DNA of 64,000 bases from JACKFE01 sp050248735 (GTDB taxonomy: Bacteria > Nitrospirota > Nitrospiria > Nitrospirales > UBA8639), in NCBI GenBank assembly GCA_050248735.1, contig JBFWRU010000008.1, positions 124,001-188,000 of the forward strand. Direction: 5' to 3'. Of this stretch, positions 43,321 to 51,251 are shown piece after piece (position 1 is the first letter of the stretch; every line of letters begins with the position of its first letter). The translations under genes were made by a program, and so were the position numbers. A model generated the notes under the pieces. That model saw only the letters and a program-made list of their open reading frames with translations. It was not told the DNA's origin and searched no databases.

Positions 43321-43905
43321 ATGAAATACGCGGTGCGAGCCATCGGTTTGTGTTGGTGTCTACTCGGGCTGACTGCCTGTGGAGGAACGGTCAAAAAGTC
43401 CTTTACAAACCCCGCCTATCCGCTTTCGAAGGTATCGTCAATCGCGATTCTTCCCTTTGATGGGGTGGGCGAGGCCGGTGCAGCCTCAGATCTACTGGCC
43501 ATGGTCATTGCCAACAAAGAAGTGTTTGATTATGTCGTTGATCGGACACAAATTCAAGCCGTTCTTGCCGAACATAATTTAGACGCTACGCTCCTCGATG
43601 AAAAAAACCTTTTGCAAAAAGGAAATTTCATCAATGCCGATGCGCTGCTCAAGGGGCGTGTGACACGATTTGTCGAAGGCGCCCCTCAGTATCCCGTAGC
43701 GACGGCGACAGAGATTTCTATGTCGTTGAAACTTGTCAGTACGGAAACCGGGCAAATAATCTGGACGCAGTTGTATTCGGAAAAGTCCGGGACACGGGGA
43801 CTGCTTGCTCCATCCGTTGATGAGTTGTTGCTTGAAATGGCTGAAGACATTGCAAATGATTTGGTCAAGGAACGGCAGAGTTCCGGTGGGGGTTCGATGC
43901 CATAG
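43321..43905 (+). CDS. CsgG/LpoB-like lipoprotein
   Basis: A 194-aa protein with a lipoprotein signal (WCLLGLTAC, cysteine near residue 20) from ATG 43321; an upstream in-frame ATG at 43276 adds 15 residues that blur the signal. The body resembles CsgG/DUF799-type periplasmic domains: VSSIAILPFDG, then DRTQIQAVLAEHNLD and ADALLKGRVTRFV, then SLKLVSTETGQIIW. Such proteins sit on the inner face of the outer membrane and take part in secretion or wall control. The caspase-domain gene starts 20 bp later, so the two probably form one operon. Confidence 0.78.
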   Translation: MKYAVRAIGLCWCLLGLTACGGTVKKSFTNPAYPLSKVSSIAILPFDGVGEAGAASDLLAMVIANKEVFDYVVDRTQIQAVLAEHNLDATLLDEKNLLQKGNFINADALLKGRVTRFVEGAPQYPVATATEISMSLKLVSTETGQIIWTQLYSEKSGTRGLLAPSVDELLLEMAEDIANDLVKERQSSGGGSMP

Positions 43906-43925
43906 TCTCGAATCGGGGTGGCGAG

Positions 43926-45767
43926 ATGGCAGGAATTTTTCAATCACGGCCAACCATGATCACTTGGGTATTGGAAAAAGTCTTCTGTCCCATTGCCTTC
44001 TGTATGGTACTGCTTGCCGGGGGATATGAGACTCCCGTCTTTGCCACGTCTCGTGGCATTCTGGTATCGCCGGATACCGGTGAAGGGATTGGAACCGTTT
44101 GGGGAGTCTTTATTGGGGTCTCCGAATATAAAAATACGACCCTTAATCTTGCCTATGCGGACAATGATGCCAAAGCCCTCCATCAGTTCTTTACCGAGCA
44201 TTTTCAGGACAGTATTCATCCTGACCACTTTCATGTTCTGACCAATCAAGAGGCTCAACGCGGGAAGATTCTGCGAGCACTTGGAGAGGTTCTTCGTCTT
44301 GCTCAGCCGGAGGATTTGGTAATCCTCTCCCTCGCCATGCACGGGTTACTCGATCCTAGCGGAGAAGACCTATTCTTTCTCACACATGAAGCTGATCCCA
44401 ATTTTCCGGAAGACAACGGGATTAGTCGCCACGACCTGCTGAGACAAATCAGCAAAAGTAAGGCCCGTAAAATAGTGCTGTTTTTAGATGCATGTCATAC
44501 GGGCGCGTTTGGCTCCTCCAGTTCACTGGTTGCCATGCGGGCCGCGAATGCTGCAGACGTTAACCGGCTCCTGACCGCAATGGGGAAGGCACAGACAGGA
44601 GTGGCCGTTTTCTCTTCCTCCAGTGCAGCTGAGCGTTCGCAAGAAGGCGAAAAATTTTGTGGAGGACATGGAGCATTTACCTGCGGATTGCTCACGGGCT
44701 TACGAGGAGGGGCCGATTTCAATCGCAATGACCTCATCGAAATTCGTGAACTCTTCGACTTTACCTATCGTACGGTGAAAACGAGTACTGAGGGTTTTCA
44801 AAACCCTTCTATCGAAGGCCGCTATGATAATGGGCTTCCTCTCGCCTTTGCTCCTGGAGGACCAGCGACGTCATTAACCCAAGAAATGTCTGATCCCAAG
44901 GGAATTCCCGCTTCGGATCGGGAACTGGTTCAATTACAAGCAGAACTTCAAGCTTTGCAAGAACAGATGGCGCGTGAAAAATCAGATAGGCATGAGGAAG
45001 CTACTGGACCAGGGATGATTGCTAAAGCGCCCGCTTATAGTGCACCGCAACCCTTTGCTCCGAAAATCCTTGATGGGGATGAGGCATCGATGGTGATCAT
45101 TCCAGAAGGTCATTTCACCATGGGGAGTAAGGATTTTAGAAATGAACGCCCGGTGCATCAGGTTTTTCTGGATAACTTTTATATCGACCAGCATGAAGTT
45201 ACCGTCTCCCAATATGCCGAATTCATTAAAAAGTCCGGAACCAAACCGCCAGCATATTGGATTAATCTCAATTTAAATGAGGTCTCTCAACATCCTGCCG
45301 TAAGAGCAAATTGGGATGAGGCCACAGCATATTGTCGGTCCGTGGGCAAACGGTTGCCCACCGAAGCCGAGTGGGAAAAGGCTGCACGCGGAACCGATGA
45401 ACGCCTCTATCCCTGGGGTGAACAGGATCCGATCCAACTCCTGGCAAATTTTGACAAGTGTTGCGACCATCAAGCCTATTCTGTCTTGACGCCTGTTGGT
45501 GAAAAAGCTGAGGGTCAAAGTCCATACGGGCTTGACGATATGGCTGGGAATGTCTGGGAGTGGACAGCTGATTGGTATGATGCCTCCTATTATCAACGAA
45601 GCCCTGACAAAAACCCGAAAGGACCTTCTGTTGGAGAACTGAAAGCTATTCGTGGCGGGTCATGGTCAAATAAAGCTGTGGATATTCGAACCACGAATCG
45701 TCACGGTCTGGATCCTTCCCAACGACATGATAACGTTGGCTTCCGGTGCGCAAAAAATTCGCCATAA
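43926..45767 (+). CDS. exported caspase-like protease fused to a formylglycine-generating-enzyme-type (SUMF1) domain
   Basis: A 613-aa protein with a hydrophobic signal segment (residues 18-34). Residues 55-285 form a caspase/peptidase C14 domain with the catalytic dyad His139 (LAMHGLLD) and Cys190 (LDACHTG). Residues 325-360 form a coiled coil (ELVQLQAELQALQEQMAREK). Residues 385-612 form an FGE-sulfatase fold (FTMGSKDFRNERPVHQVFLD, then LPTEAEWEKAARG, AGNVWEWTADWY, and RGGSW with GFRCA at the end). Bacterial caspase-SUMF1 fusions are known, with unclear targets. The FGE part probably binds rather than catalyses. It follows a lipoprotein gene by 20 bp, which supports a periplasmic role. Confidence 0.85.
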   Translation: MAGIFQSRPTMITWVLEKVFCPIAFCMVLLAGGYETPVFATSRGILVSPDTGEGIGTVWGVFIGVSEYKNTTLNLAYADNDAKALHQFFTEHFQDSIHPDHFHVLTNQEAQRGKILRALGEVLRLAQPEDLVILSLAMHGLLDPSGEDLFFLTHEADPNFPEDNGISRHDLLRQISKSKARKIVLFLDACHTGAFGSSSSLVAMRAANAADVNRLLTAMGKAQTGVAVFSSSSAAERSQEGEKFCGGHGAFTCGLLTGLRGGADFNRNDLIEIRELFDFTYRTVKTSTEGFQNPSIEGRYDNGLPLAFAPGGPATSLTQEMSDPKGIPASDRELVQLQAELQALQEQMAREKSDRHEEATGPGMIAKAPAYSAPQPFAPKILDGDEASMVIIPEGHFTMGSKDFRNERPVHQVFLDNFYIDQHEVTVSQYAEFIKKSGTKPPAYWINLNLNEVSQHPAVRANWDEATAYCRSVGKRLPTEAEWEKAARGTDERLYPWGEQDPIQLLANFDKCCDHQAYSVLTPVGEKAEGQSPYGLDDMAGNVWEWTADWYDASYYQRSPDKNPKGPSVGELKAIRGGSWSNKAVDIRTTNRHGLDPSQRHDNVGFRCAKNSP

Positions 45768-46253
45768 CCGGAAGGGAGGGGCCGGAAACATAATTGGAGC
45801 AGTCAATCTGGTCCAATGATCCGCATGTCAGGCTGAGAACCGATAAAGACTAAGCCCAGACGAAGCCTAAACCACTATCGAAGACGAAAGGGTGATGCCT
45901 ACAGGAAGGCAGATGGAAGGGTGACAACAAGACGGATGTCTTGCCCCCGTTTAGGCAGGCGTGACCTTTTGGGATTTTAAGGAGCCTCCTCAAAAATGCT
46001 GTTTTATTTTGGTCGGGGTGTGTCCGTCCTTTGGCTTTCAAATTTTGATAAGAATTTTTCAAAGATAAGGTATTCACTTGGCGGCAATGTCCTCGGGTGC
46101 CGATCCGAAGGTCACCGTAGTTGAGAGCAGGAATAACACCAGCGACAGAGAAATGGCTTGGGGAATGTATTGAGTCAAGAGGGAGTTTCTTGCTGTTTCT
46201 CTCGTCCATTCGCAGTCTCTTTCGGTTAGCCGGGAATGCGATTATTCATACTG
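45768..46253. other. intergenic, nothing recognised
   Basis: 486 bp between convergent genes. Only unsupported reading frames; no hairpin with T-run on either strand. An open minus-strand frame at 45850-46209 has no ribosome-binding site or known motif. Confidence 0.4.
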
Positions 46254-47705
46254 TCACCTGTTCTCCACTCGCTCCGACAGTTCCTTTACCTTGGCTGAAG
46301 CATCCTGATTGCCGCTTTGTTCCGCGCGGCGGTACCAGCGCAAACTTTCAGCCTCATTGCGCTCGACGCCGATTCCATGCTCCAGGACAGAGGCATAATT
46401 AAATTGTCCATGCATATACCCATTCTCGGCTGACCGGCGGTAATAATCTGCAGCTCGACGCAGGTCTCTCTCCACTCCAACCCCTTTCTCGTAAGCCCAG
46501 CCCAGCCTATTATTCGCGGCGGCTGCCGCAGCAGAATTACCCATTTCGAGCACCCGCTTAAACATGACCACTCCCTTGGCGGGATTTTTGGGCCCGTCCT
46601 CACCATCGAAGTCACAGCCACCGGCCATATGCACACCCCAAGCATGCCCCTGGGCAGCCGCTTTACGTTGCCACTCGCAGCCCTTGTGCATATCTATCTC
46701 TGTCCCCCATCCGTGGAAGTAGGCCATCCCAAGGCTGTGTTCACTTTCTGCCTCACCTTGTTCCGCGGCGCGAACCAGCCACTGGAATCCCCCAGAGGTA
46801 TCTGTTTCGCCGCCAACTCCCTCGATCAGGGCGCGACCATACCAGGTCTGGGCCAAGGCGTGGCCTTTCTCCGCAGCTTGGTGCAAGAGTTGGCGGGAGC
46901 GAACAGGGTCTTTCGGCACACCATCGCCCGTCCAATAAGCCGCCCCTAGCCGGTACAGATTCTCTGCCGAAAGGGTCCGTGTACCATCTCCGGTACTACC
47001 GTCACTCCCCCTTCGACATTCGCCGGTCAAATCCGAATATGCGACATGCGAGCCTTTGCATGGATCGCTTTGCCCCAACACGCCAAGGTCATCGCCGTGG
47101 GGCATGGCCACATCGGGGGTCAAATCCGCAGCATCGGGTATCTCACTAGCGTTAGGACGGTTTGTACTGCTTGCCTCACCGCCTTTCCGTGTCTCTTCAG
47201 ATTGACTGTTTGGATCACATGGCCATGCATACAATTCAAACTTGCGCATGACATCGCGGGCGATGCGGCGCAGTACCTCCTGATTGACTCCCTCAATATT
47301 TCCAAAGTTCACTAAAATACTCGCGGTCCGGCTTCCGATCCCTCCATATAGCAAAGGGCGCCCATCCGGCGTTGTCCCGAGGTTTGATGAGAATGATGTT
47401 TTCCACGTGCCGTCATAACAGGCCCGCCCCTGTTTCGCAGGGGTTCCTATGAATTGTACGTCCACATGCACGATTGTGGACAAACGGCTGCCTGAAATTG
47501 GTACCTTTAAGGTTGCCGAGCAATGCACATATCCTGCCTCCCGAATTTCCGACACGACCCCACACGGCCGATCCCACTGATATGGGGATGAGTCGATATC
47601 GTCCATCGACATTTTTGTCCATTGATGTGGAATCGGATCACGGGCCGACCACCCCAAGGTGTACATGCTTAATAAGGCAATGAAGGTTATGAAGATGCGT
47701 TTCAT
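46254..47705 (-). CDS. secreted Sel1-repeat protein
   Basis: A 483-aa protein. The signal peptide (residues 1-21) ends ...TLGWSA. Residues 25-160 are a beta-rich domain of unknown type. A Ser/Pro-rich linker lies at about 165-250. The C-terminal half (about 255-475) holds at least six Sel1/TPR-like repeats such as AYWTGDGVPKDPVRSRQLLH, GWAYEKGVGVERDLRRAADY and ASVLEHGIGVERNEAESLRW. Sel1 repeats make protein-protein contacts. It stands alone facing the caspase operon. Confidence 0.85.
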   Translation of the reverse strand: MKRIFITFIALLSMYTLGWSARDPIPHQWTKMSMDDIDSSPYQWDRPCGVVSEIREAGYVHCSATLKVPISGSRLSTIVHVDVQFIGTPAKQGRACYDGTWKTSFSSNLGTTPDGRPLLYGGIGSRTASILVNFGNIEGVNQEVLRRIARDVMRKFELYAWPCDPNSQSEETRKGGEASSTNRPNASEIPDAADLTPDVAMPHGDDLGVLGQSDPCKGSHVAYSDLTGECRRGSDGSTGDGTRTLSAENLYRLGAAYWTGDGVPKDPVRSRQLLHQAAEKGHALAQTWYGRALIEGVGGETDTSGGFQWLVRAAEQGEAESEHSLGMAYFHGWGTEIDMHKGCEWQRKAAAQGHAWGVHMAGGCDFDGEDGPKNPAKGVVMFKRVLEMGNSAAAAAANNRLGWAYEKGVGVERDLRRAADYYRRSAENGYMHGQFNYASVLEHGIGVERNEAESLRWYRRAEQSGNQDASAKVKELSERVENR

Positions 47706-48366
47706 GTCGTCCCCCTGGGATCAAGAAAGATGAGCAACGCCTGCACCACCTTGAAGGCGAAAACCCCGTTACGCTGTCGGATTGTAAGAAAAAGAAGATT
47801 TTTGTCCCGAAGGTAACTTGGATCCAATAGGTTGTCAAACATGAAGAATGGCCAATGAAAAGTGAGAATTGAGTGTAGTCAGAAGGCGCAATCTGTTCGC
47901 ACTGTCTGTCATTTTTGAGGGCTTAAGCATAGGACGGGCAAACAGATTTTTGGTTAAAGACTAAGCTTGATGAAAATCGCTATGGATTGGAAATTGGTTG
48001 GTTCTAGATGGATAGAATGCCTGACCATGAATAGCACGGCGGCTTTGAAGGTATGTAGTGGCTGGAAAGGATCTTGGCAAACCCCCGATTTTACAACGGG
48101 CGATAAAGCTACCTTTAGAGCATTTTATGTTTCACAAAAACGACACTTATTTATCGAGCATCCTCGGATATTGTAAACCGAACGGAAATCCTGGTGGCGT
48201 GACCGTAGTGTTTTGTGACCGTGCTCCGACTAAATAACATTAAGGATAAAGTTGGAAGTGCCAACCCCCGTCAGTGAGTGGATAGATATCCTTGGAAGGC
48301 TATATTTATTCTCCGGTGATGTGTTTTATACGTAGGTATATTAATAGAGTGGATTTTTTTTATTTA
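47706..48366. other. long intergenic region upstream of Rrf2 gene
   Basis: 661 bp between divergent genes. It presumably holds the Sel1-protein promoter and the Rrf2 promoter. A 69-codon frame at 47967-48176 lacks a ribosome-binding site and is unsupported. The last 60 bp become very AT-rich and lead into the operator-like palindrome. Confidence 0.4.
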
Positions 48367-48395
48367 CTAAAGTAAATTAACTTAATTAACTTTAG
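48367..48395. promoter_or_regulatory. 29-bp palindrome, probable Rrf2 operator
   Basis: CTAAAGTAAATTAA and TTAATTAACTTTAG are inverted copies with a single mismatched pair and a one-base centre. The site lies 8 bp upstream of the ATG of the Rrf2-family regulator. Rrf2 dimers bind inverted repeats of about this size at their own promoters, so autoregulation is the natural reading. Binding itself is not shown. Confidence 0.75.
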
Positions 48396-48403
48396 AAAGA
48401 TAT

Positions 48404-48904
48404 ATGCGATTATCAAAGAAAAGTGAGTATGGCCTTCGAGCCATGATTGAATTGAGGCGGAGTTTTGGCCGAGGAGTAGTTCAACGCCGTTTTTTATCAG
48501 AACAACAGGGCATTCCCCTCGGGTTCCTTGAAATCATTTTGCTTCAATTGAAGAATTCGGGTCTCGTGGGTAGTCGACGTGGGAAGAATGGTGGCGTCTT
48601 TCTTCTGAAACCTCCTCGTGAAGTAACCCTCGGTAAAATTATTCGAACCTTAGATGGTCCTTTGGCACCCATTGGGTGTGTCAGTCAAACTGCTTATCGA
48701 AAATGTGAAGATTGTCCGTATGAAGCCACCGCGACATGTCCGATCCAGAAAGTCATGTTGGATGTGAGAAATGCTATTGCCTCTGTGTTGGATCATTACT
48801 CATTGGAGGATTTTGCTAATTCAAGTGGAAAGGAAGCCCAGGATGGTGTCAGTCCGACTATCCAAGCGGTCTTACGACCTTCCATTGCCATTGACCCGAG
48901 CTAG
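48404..48904 (+). CDS. Rrf2-family transcription regulator with Fe-S-type cysteines
   Basis: A 166-aa protein. The start MRLSKKSEYGLRAMIEL and residues 28-60 are the Rrf2 winged helix (LSEQQGIPLGFLEIILLQL, then LVGSRRGKNGG). Cys92, Cys101, Cys104 and Cys112 form a cysteine set resembling the 2Fe-2S site of IscR/NsrR/RsrR, with one extra. This suggests sensing of Fe-S status, NO or redox. A near-perfect palindrome precedes the start. Two small membrane-protein genes follow in the same direction and may be its targets. Confidence 0.92.
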   Translation: MRLSKKSEYGLRAMIELRRSFGRGVVQRRFLSEQQGIPLGFLEIILLQLKNSGLVGSRRGKNGGVFLLKPPREVTLGKIIRTLDGPLAPIGCVSQTAYRKCEDCPYEATATCPIQKVMLDVRNAIASVLDHYSLEDFANSSGKEAQDGVSPTIQAVLRPSIAIDPS

Positions 48905-48944
48905 GTCTATTCAAGGAACACTATTTATATTAAGAGGGTGAGGT

Positions 48945-49160
48945 ATGGAAACGCATTTACGAAGTATGGTGAAGGGGATCAGCTGGCGGATTATCGCAAC
49001 CCTCGTGACTACGATGGTTGTCTGGTTGATTTCCGGGGAAATATCCATGGCTCTGTTTGCCGGGGTCAGTGATTCTCTTGTCAAAATCGGATTATTCTAT
49101 GGACATGAACGGATATGGCAGCGAATTCTCTGGGGAAGAGTTTATCCTTATTCACCGTAA
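48945..49160 (+). CDS. DUF2061-family small membrane protein
   Basis: A 71-aa protein with two membrane segments (WRIIATLVTTMVVWLISG and MALFAGVSDSLVKIGLFYGH) and the ending YGHERIWQRILWGR, typical of DUF2061. Function unknown; in some genomes the family is near sulfate-assimilation genes. AGGGTGAGG lies 7 bp before the ATG. It lies 40 bp after the Rrf2 gene and just before a DUF423 gene, so a three-gene operon is likely. Confidence 0.85.
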   Translation: METHLRSMVKGISWRIIATLVTTMVVWLISGEISMALFAGVSDSLVKIGLFYGHERIWQRILWGRVYPYSP

Positions 49161-49207
49161 TTGGGATGAACGTTCCTGATGATAATCATAGGGCGGAAGG
49201 AGAGCGC

Positions 49208-49609
49208 ATGCGAAGGCTGTTAATGTGTGGGGCGGTCATGTCCTTATTGGGGGTCGCGGCAGGAGCGTTTGGTGCTCACGGGCTTCGTCCCATCTTAACG
49301 GAACAGATGATGGCGGTGTTTGAAACCAGTGTCCGCTACCATTTGGTCCATGGGCCGGCAATCTTGATTGCCGGACTCAGTGGCCATTTCTTTCGTCATC
49401 GTGTATTTCGATGGGCAGCCTGGAGTTTTATTCTGGGTATCTTCATCTTTTCCGGGAGTCTGTATATATTATCGCTCTCGGGCATTCGGTCTCTGGGCAT
49501 CCTGACTCCATTTGGTGGACTGGCTTTTCTCATCGGTTGGGGGTTCCTGGCCTGGGGATATTGGTCCGCCCAAGAAATGATCAAGCCTCAAGTGCCTTCC
49601 TCCTCATAG
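49208..49609 (+). CDS. DUF423-family membrane protein
   Basis: A 133-aa protein with four hydrophobic segments. GAVMSLLGVAAGAFGAHGLRP is the family hallmark, and the later GSLYILSLSG and TPFGGLAFLIGW also fit. The start is taken at ATG 49208, which has AAGGAG 4-5 bp upstream; ATG 49166 and an earlier start at 49115 would give an unusual polar N-terminus. Function unknown. It is the third gene of the Rrf2 group. Confidence 0.88.
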   Translation: MRRLLMCGAVMSLLGVAAGAFGAHGLRPILTEQMMAVFETSVRYHLVHGPAILIAGLSGHFFRHRVFRWAAWSFILGIFIFSGSLYILSLSGIRSLGILTPFGGLAFLIGWGFLAWGYWSAQEMIKPQVPSSS

Positions 49610-49727
49610 TTTTTCTGCCGTTCCTTTCCCGCCAATTTTTGTGTCGGGTTTTGGCTCGTTGATTTTCCCGCAGAATCGTTGTTGCCAATGAGTGGCCATC
49701 CCCTTTTTATGTCATTAATTAACAGGG

Positions 49728-50651
49728 TTAGGAGGAGGGGGACTGTGCCAGTGAGCCGCCGATCCGAAATGGCTGGCTGGCTTCTCCCATATAAAGAGTG
49801 CGATGTGGGAACGGTATTTCAATTTTTTCTTCATCAAAGGCTTTTTTGAGGCGTCGACGATATTCCCGTCCCACGGCCCATTGCTCGATGGGCAGGGTTT
49901 TAATTCGAGCCTTGATCACGACTTCTGATTCCCCGAACGCATCGACACCAAGGATTTCAATCGGTTCAATCATTTTTTTCCCCAATTTCGGATCTTGTTG
50001 AAGTTCGTCCGCGACGTCTTTCATCACCGCTACGACATGGTCCGTGTCTTCTTTATAGGCTACTCCGATTTCCATGACATAGGCCGACCATTCCTTGGTC
50101 ATATTGGCTAATGTGGTGATCGTCCCATTCGGAAAAATATGCACGGTTCCAGACAGGTCCCGCAGGGTAATTGTCCGAAAAGTGATGGCTTCCACCAGGC
50201 CTCCTGTTCCATTGACGACTGCCACGTCACCAACTCGGACTTGGTTTTCCAGGATCATGAAAAACCCGTTTATCAGATCTCGCACGATATTTTGTGCGCC
50301 AAAACCTACGGCCAATCCGGCAATGCCGGCTCCAGCTAAAATTGGAGTAACGTCCAATCCGATTTGATCCAAGCCCATAATGACGGCGATGACCCATATC
50401 AAGGTGAGACAAATGGTGAGTAACATGCCGGTAAGTGTTTTAACGCGTTTTTCGTTTGCAATGCGGTCCTTGTCCTCCCGTTCTCTCCAGGTGAGTAATA
50501 TATTCTCGAGTTTTCTGAGTCCGAATCGGAGAGCTCGGACACCCATGTAAGCGACGGTCAGGATCAAAAGGATTCGAAGACTGGCCTCGGTGATGGCGAC
50601 AGATTTCTGTGCTAGAAACGGGGTAAGTTGTTCATAGAAGAACTGATGCAT
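49728..50651 (-). CDS. MscS-family small-conductance mechanosensitive channel
   Basis: A 307-aa inner-membrane channel. About three spans occur at 25-45, 78-98 and 105-125. The pore helix and the following beta domain show GIAGLAVGFGAQNIVRDLINGFF, then VGDVAVVNGTGGLVEAITFRTITLRD. The C-terminal domain is FGESEVVIKARIKTLP and EIPFPHRTLYM. ATG 50651 has GGGAGG 5 bp upstream; the open frame reaches 50759 but adds a polar stretch unlike the family. The gene is a single unit divergent from the porin cluster. Confidence 0.92.
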   Translation of the reverse strand: MHQFFYEQLTPFLAQKSVAITEASLRILLILTVAYMGVRALRFGLRKLENILLTWREREDKDRIANEKRVKTLTGMLLTICLTLIWVIAVIMGLDQIGLDVTPILAGAGIAGLAVGFGAQNIVRDLINGFFMILENQVRVGDVAVVNGTGGLVEAITFRTITLRDLSGTVHIFPNGTITTLANMTKEWSAYVMEIGVAYKEDTDHVVAVMKDVADELQQDPKLGKKMIEPIEILGVDAFGESEVVIKARIKTLPIEQWAVGREYRRRLKKAFDEEKIEIPFPHRTLYMGEASQPFRIGGSLAQSPSS

Positions 50652-50884
50652 GGAGGGCCTCCCTGGAAAAAATGCGTATTGTGAGTTTTTGTACTTGTCT
50701 GAGTGGTTTTCTTTGGTATTGTTACAAGGGTTGGTGGACTTGCCAAGACCGGTGATCAAAAAATGAATTTCTTGAGTCTACGATGTGTCCCAATCTTACA
50801 AAAATATGGCGTTCAATGAAGATGGAACGTCATGATGAATTCTCCAGGGCAAACATAGGGTGGAGGTGAAAGAAGAGTTATCTC

Positions 50885-50913
50885 TTGACAGGCGATTTAT
50901 TCAATGGTAAAAA
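50885..50913 (+). promoter_or_regulatory. sigma-70-type promoter of the porin/ammonium leader
   Basis: TTGACA, 17-bp spacer, TAAAAA: the -35 is perfect and the -10 is 4 of 6. It is the best housekeeping promoter found in the window. The predicted start is near 50920, inside a perfect palindrome. Confidence 0.7.
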
Positions 50914-50916
50914 ATC

Positions 50917-50930
50917 GGAACAATTGTTCC
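50917..50930. promoter_or_regulatory. perfect 14-bp palindrome at the predicted transcription start
   Basis: GGAACAATTGTTCC, positioned over the likely start of the promoter at 50885. A second inverted pair, ACGAC-AAC-GTCGT, follows directly. Such placement suits a repressor operator or the 5' stem of a structured leader; which protein would bind is unknown. Confidence 0.55.
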
Positions 50931-51024
50931 ACGACAACGTCGTCGTCGGAGCAAGTCAAAAAACACATAACGTAGCGGACAATGAAGTCCTCAACCGGGA
51001 ACCCGGTCTGAGGGCTTTTTTTTT
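50919..51024 (+). ncRNA. candidate small RNA or attenuated leader upstream of porin-amtB
   Basis: A strong promoter and an intrinsic terminator bracket about 105 nt without an open frame. The RNA would fold into a 5' hairpin (GTTCCACGAC region), a short linker and the terminator hairpin. It is either a free small RNA or a leader that ends transcription before the nitrogen genes unless anti-terminated. I see no match to a riboswitch class I know, including glnA or glutamine-type motifs. Confidence 0.45.
50985..51024 (+). terminator. intrinsic terminator inside the leader region
   Basis: Stem AGTCCTCA / TGAGGGCT with an inner CCGGG / CCCGG, followed by nine T. It is 228 bp upstream of the porin ATG, with no gene before it on the same transcript. 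Confidence 0.75.
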
Positions 51025-51251
51025 GCCAAAATCATGTCTGGCGCAACCAAGAGCAGGAGGCGACGTGTGAAAAGTCGACAAATCGGAGGATGGGAGTGTG
51101 GGCAATGACGCGCGACTCGGAATCCTCTTGTTATATCACCGCTAGCAATTCTGGTGGCATCACGGATGGTGCTTCTTCAGAACCAGGGAGGGACATCAGG
51201 ATGGTTGAACATGCTTGGGACATGAGGGCTAACTCGAAACTTGAGGTGACC

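Larger units (their letters stand above)
50652..51251. other. 600-bp regulatory region between MscS and the nitrogen cluster
   Basis: Holds a promoter, a 14-bp palindrome and an internal terminator (listed separately). The 228 bp after that terminator has an open frame to the porin from ATG 51090, but no signal peptide or site there, so it is treated as leader. GAGGTG lies 5 bp before the porin ATG at 51252. Confidence 0.55.

Noticed and set aside
45500..45767. FGE domain end as a diversity-generating-retroelement variable region
   Set aside because: No reverse transcriptase, template repeat or accessory gene is in the window, and no adenine-biased repeat was seen.
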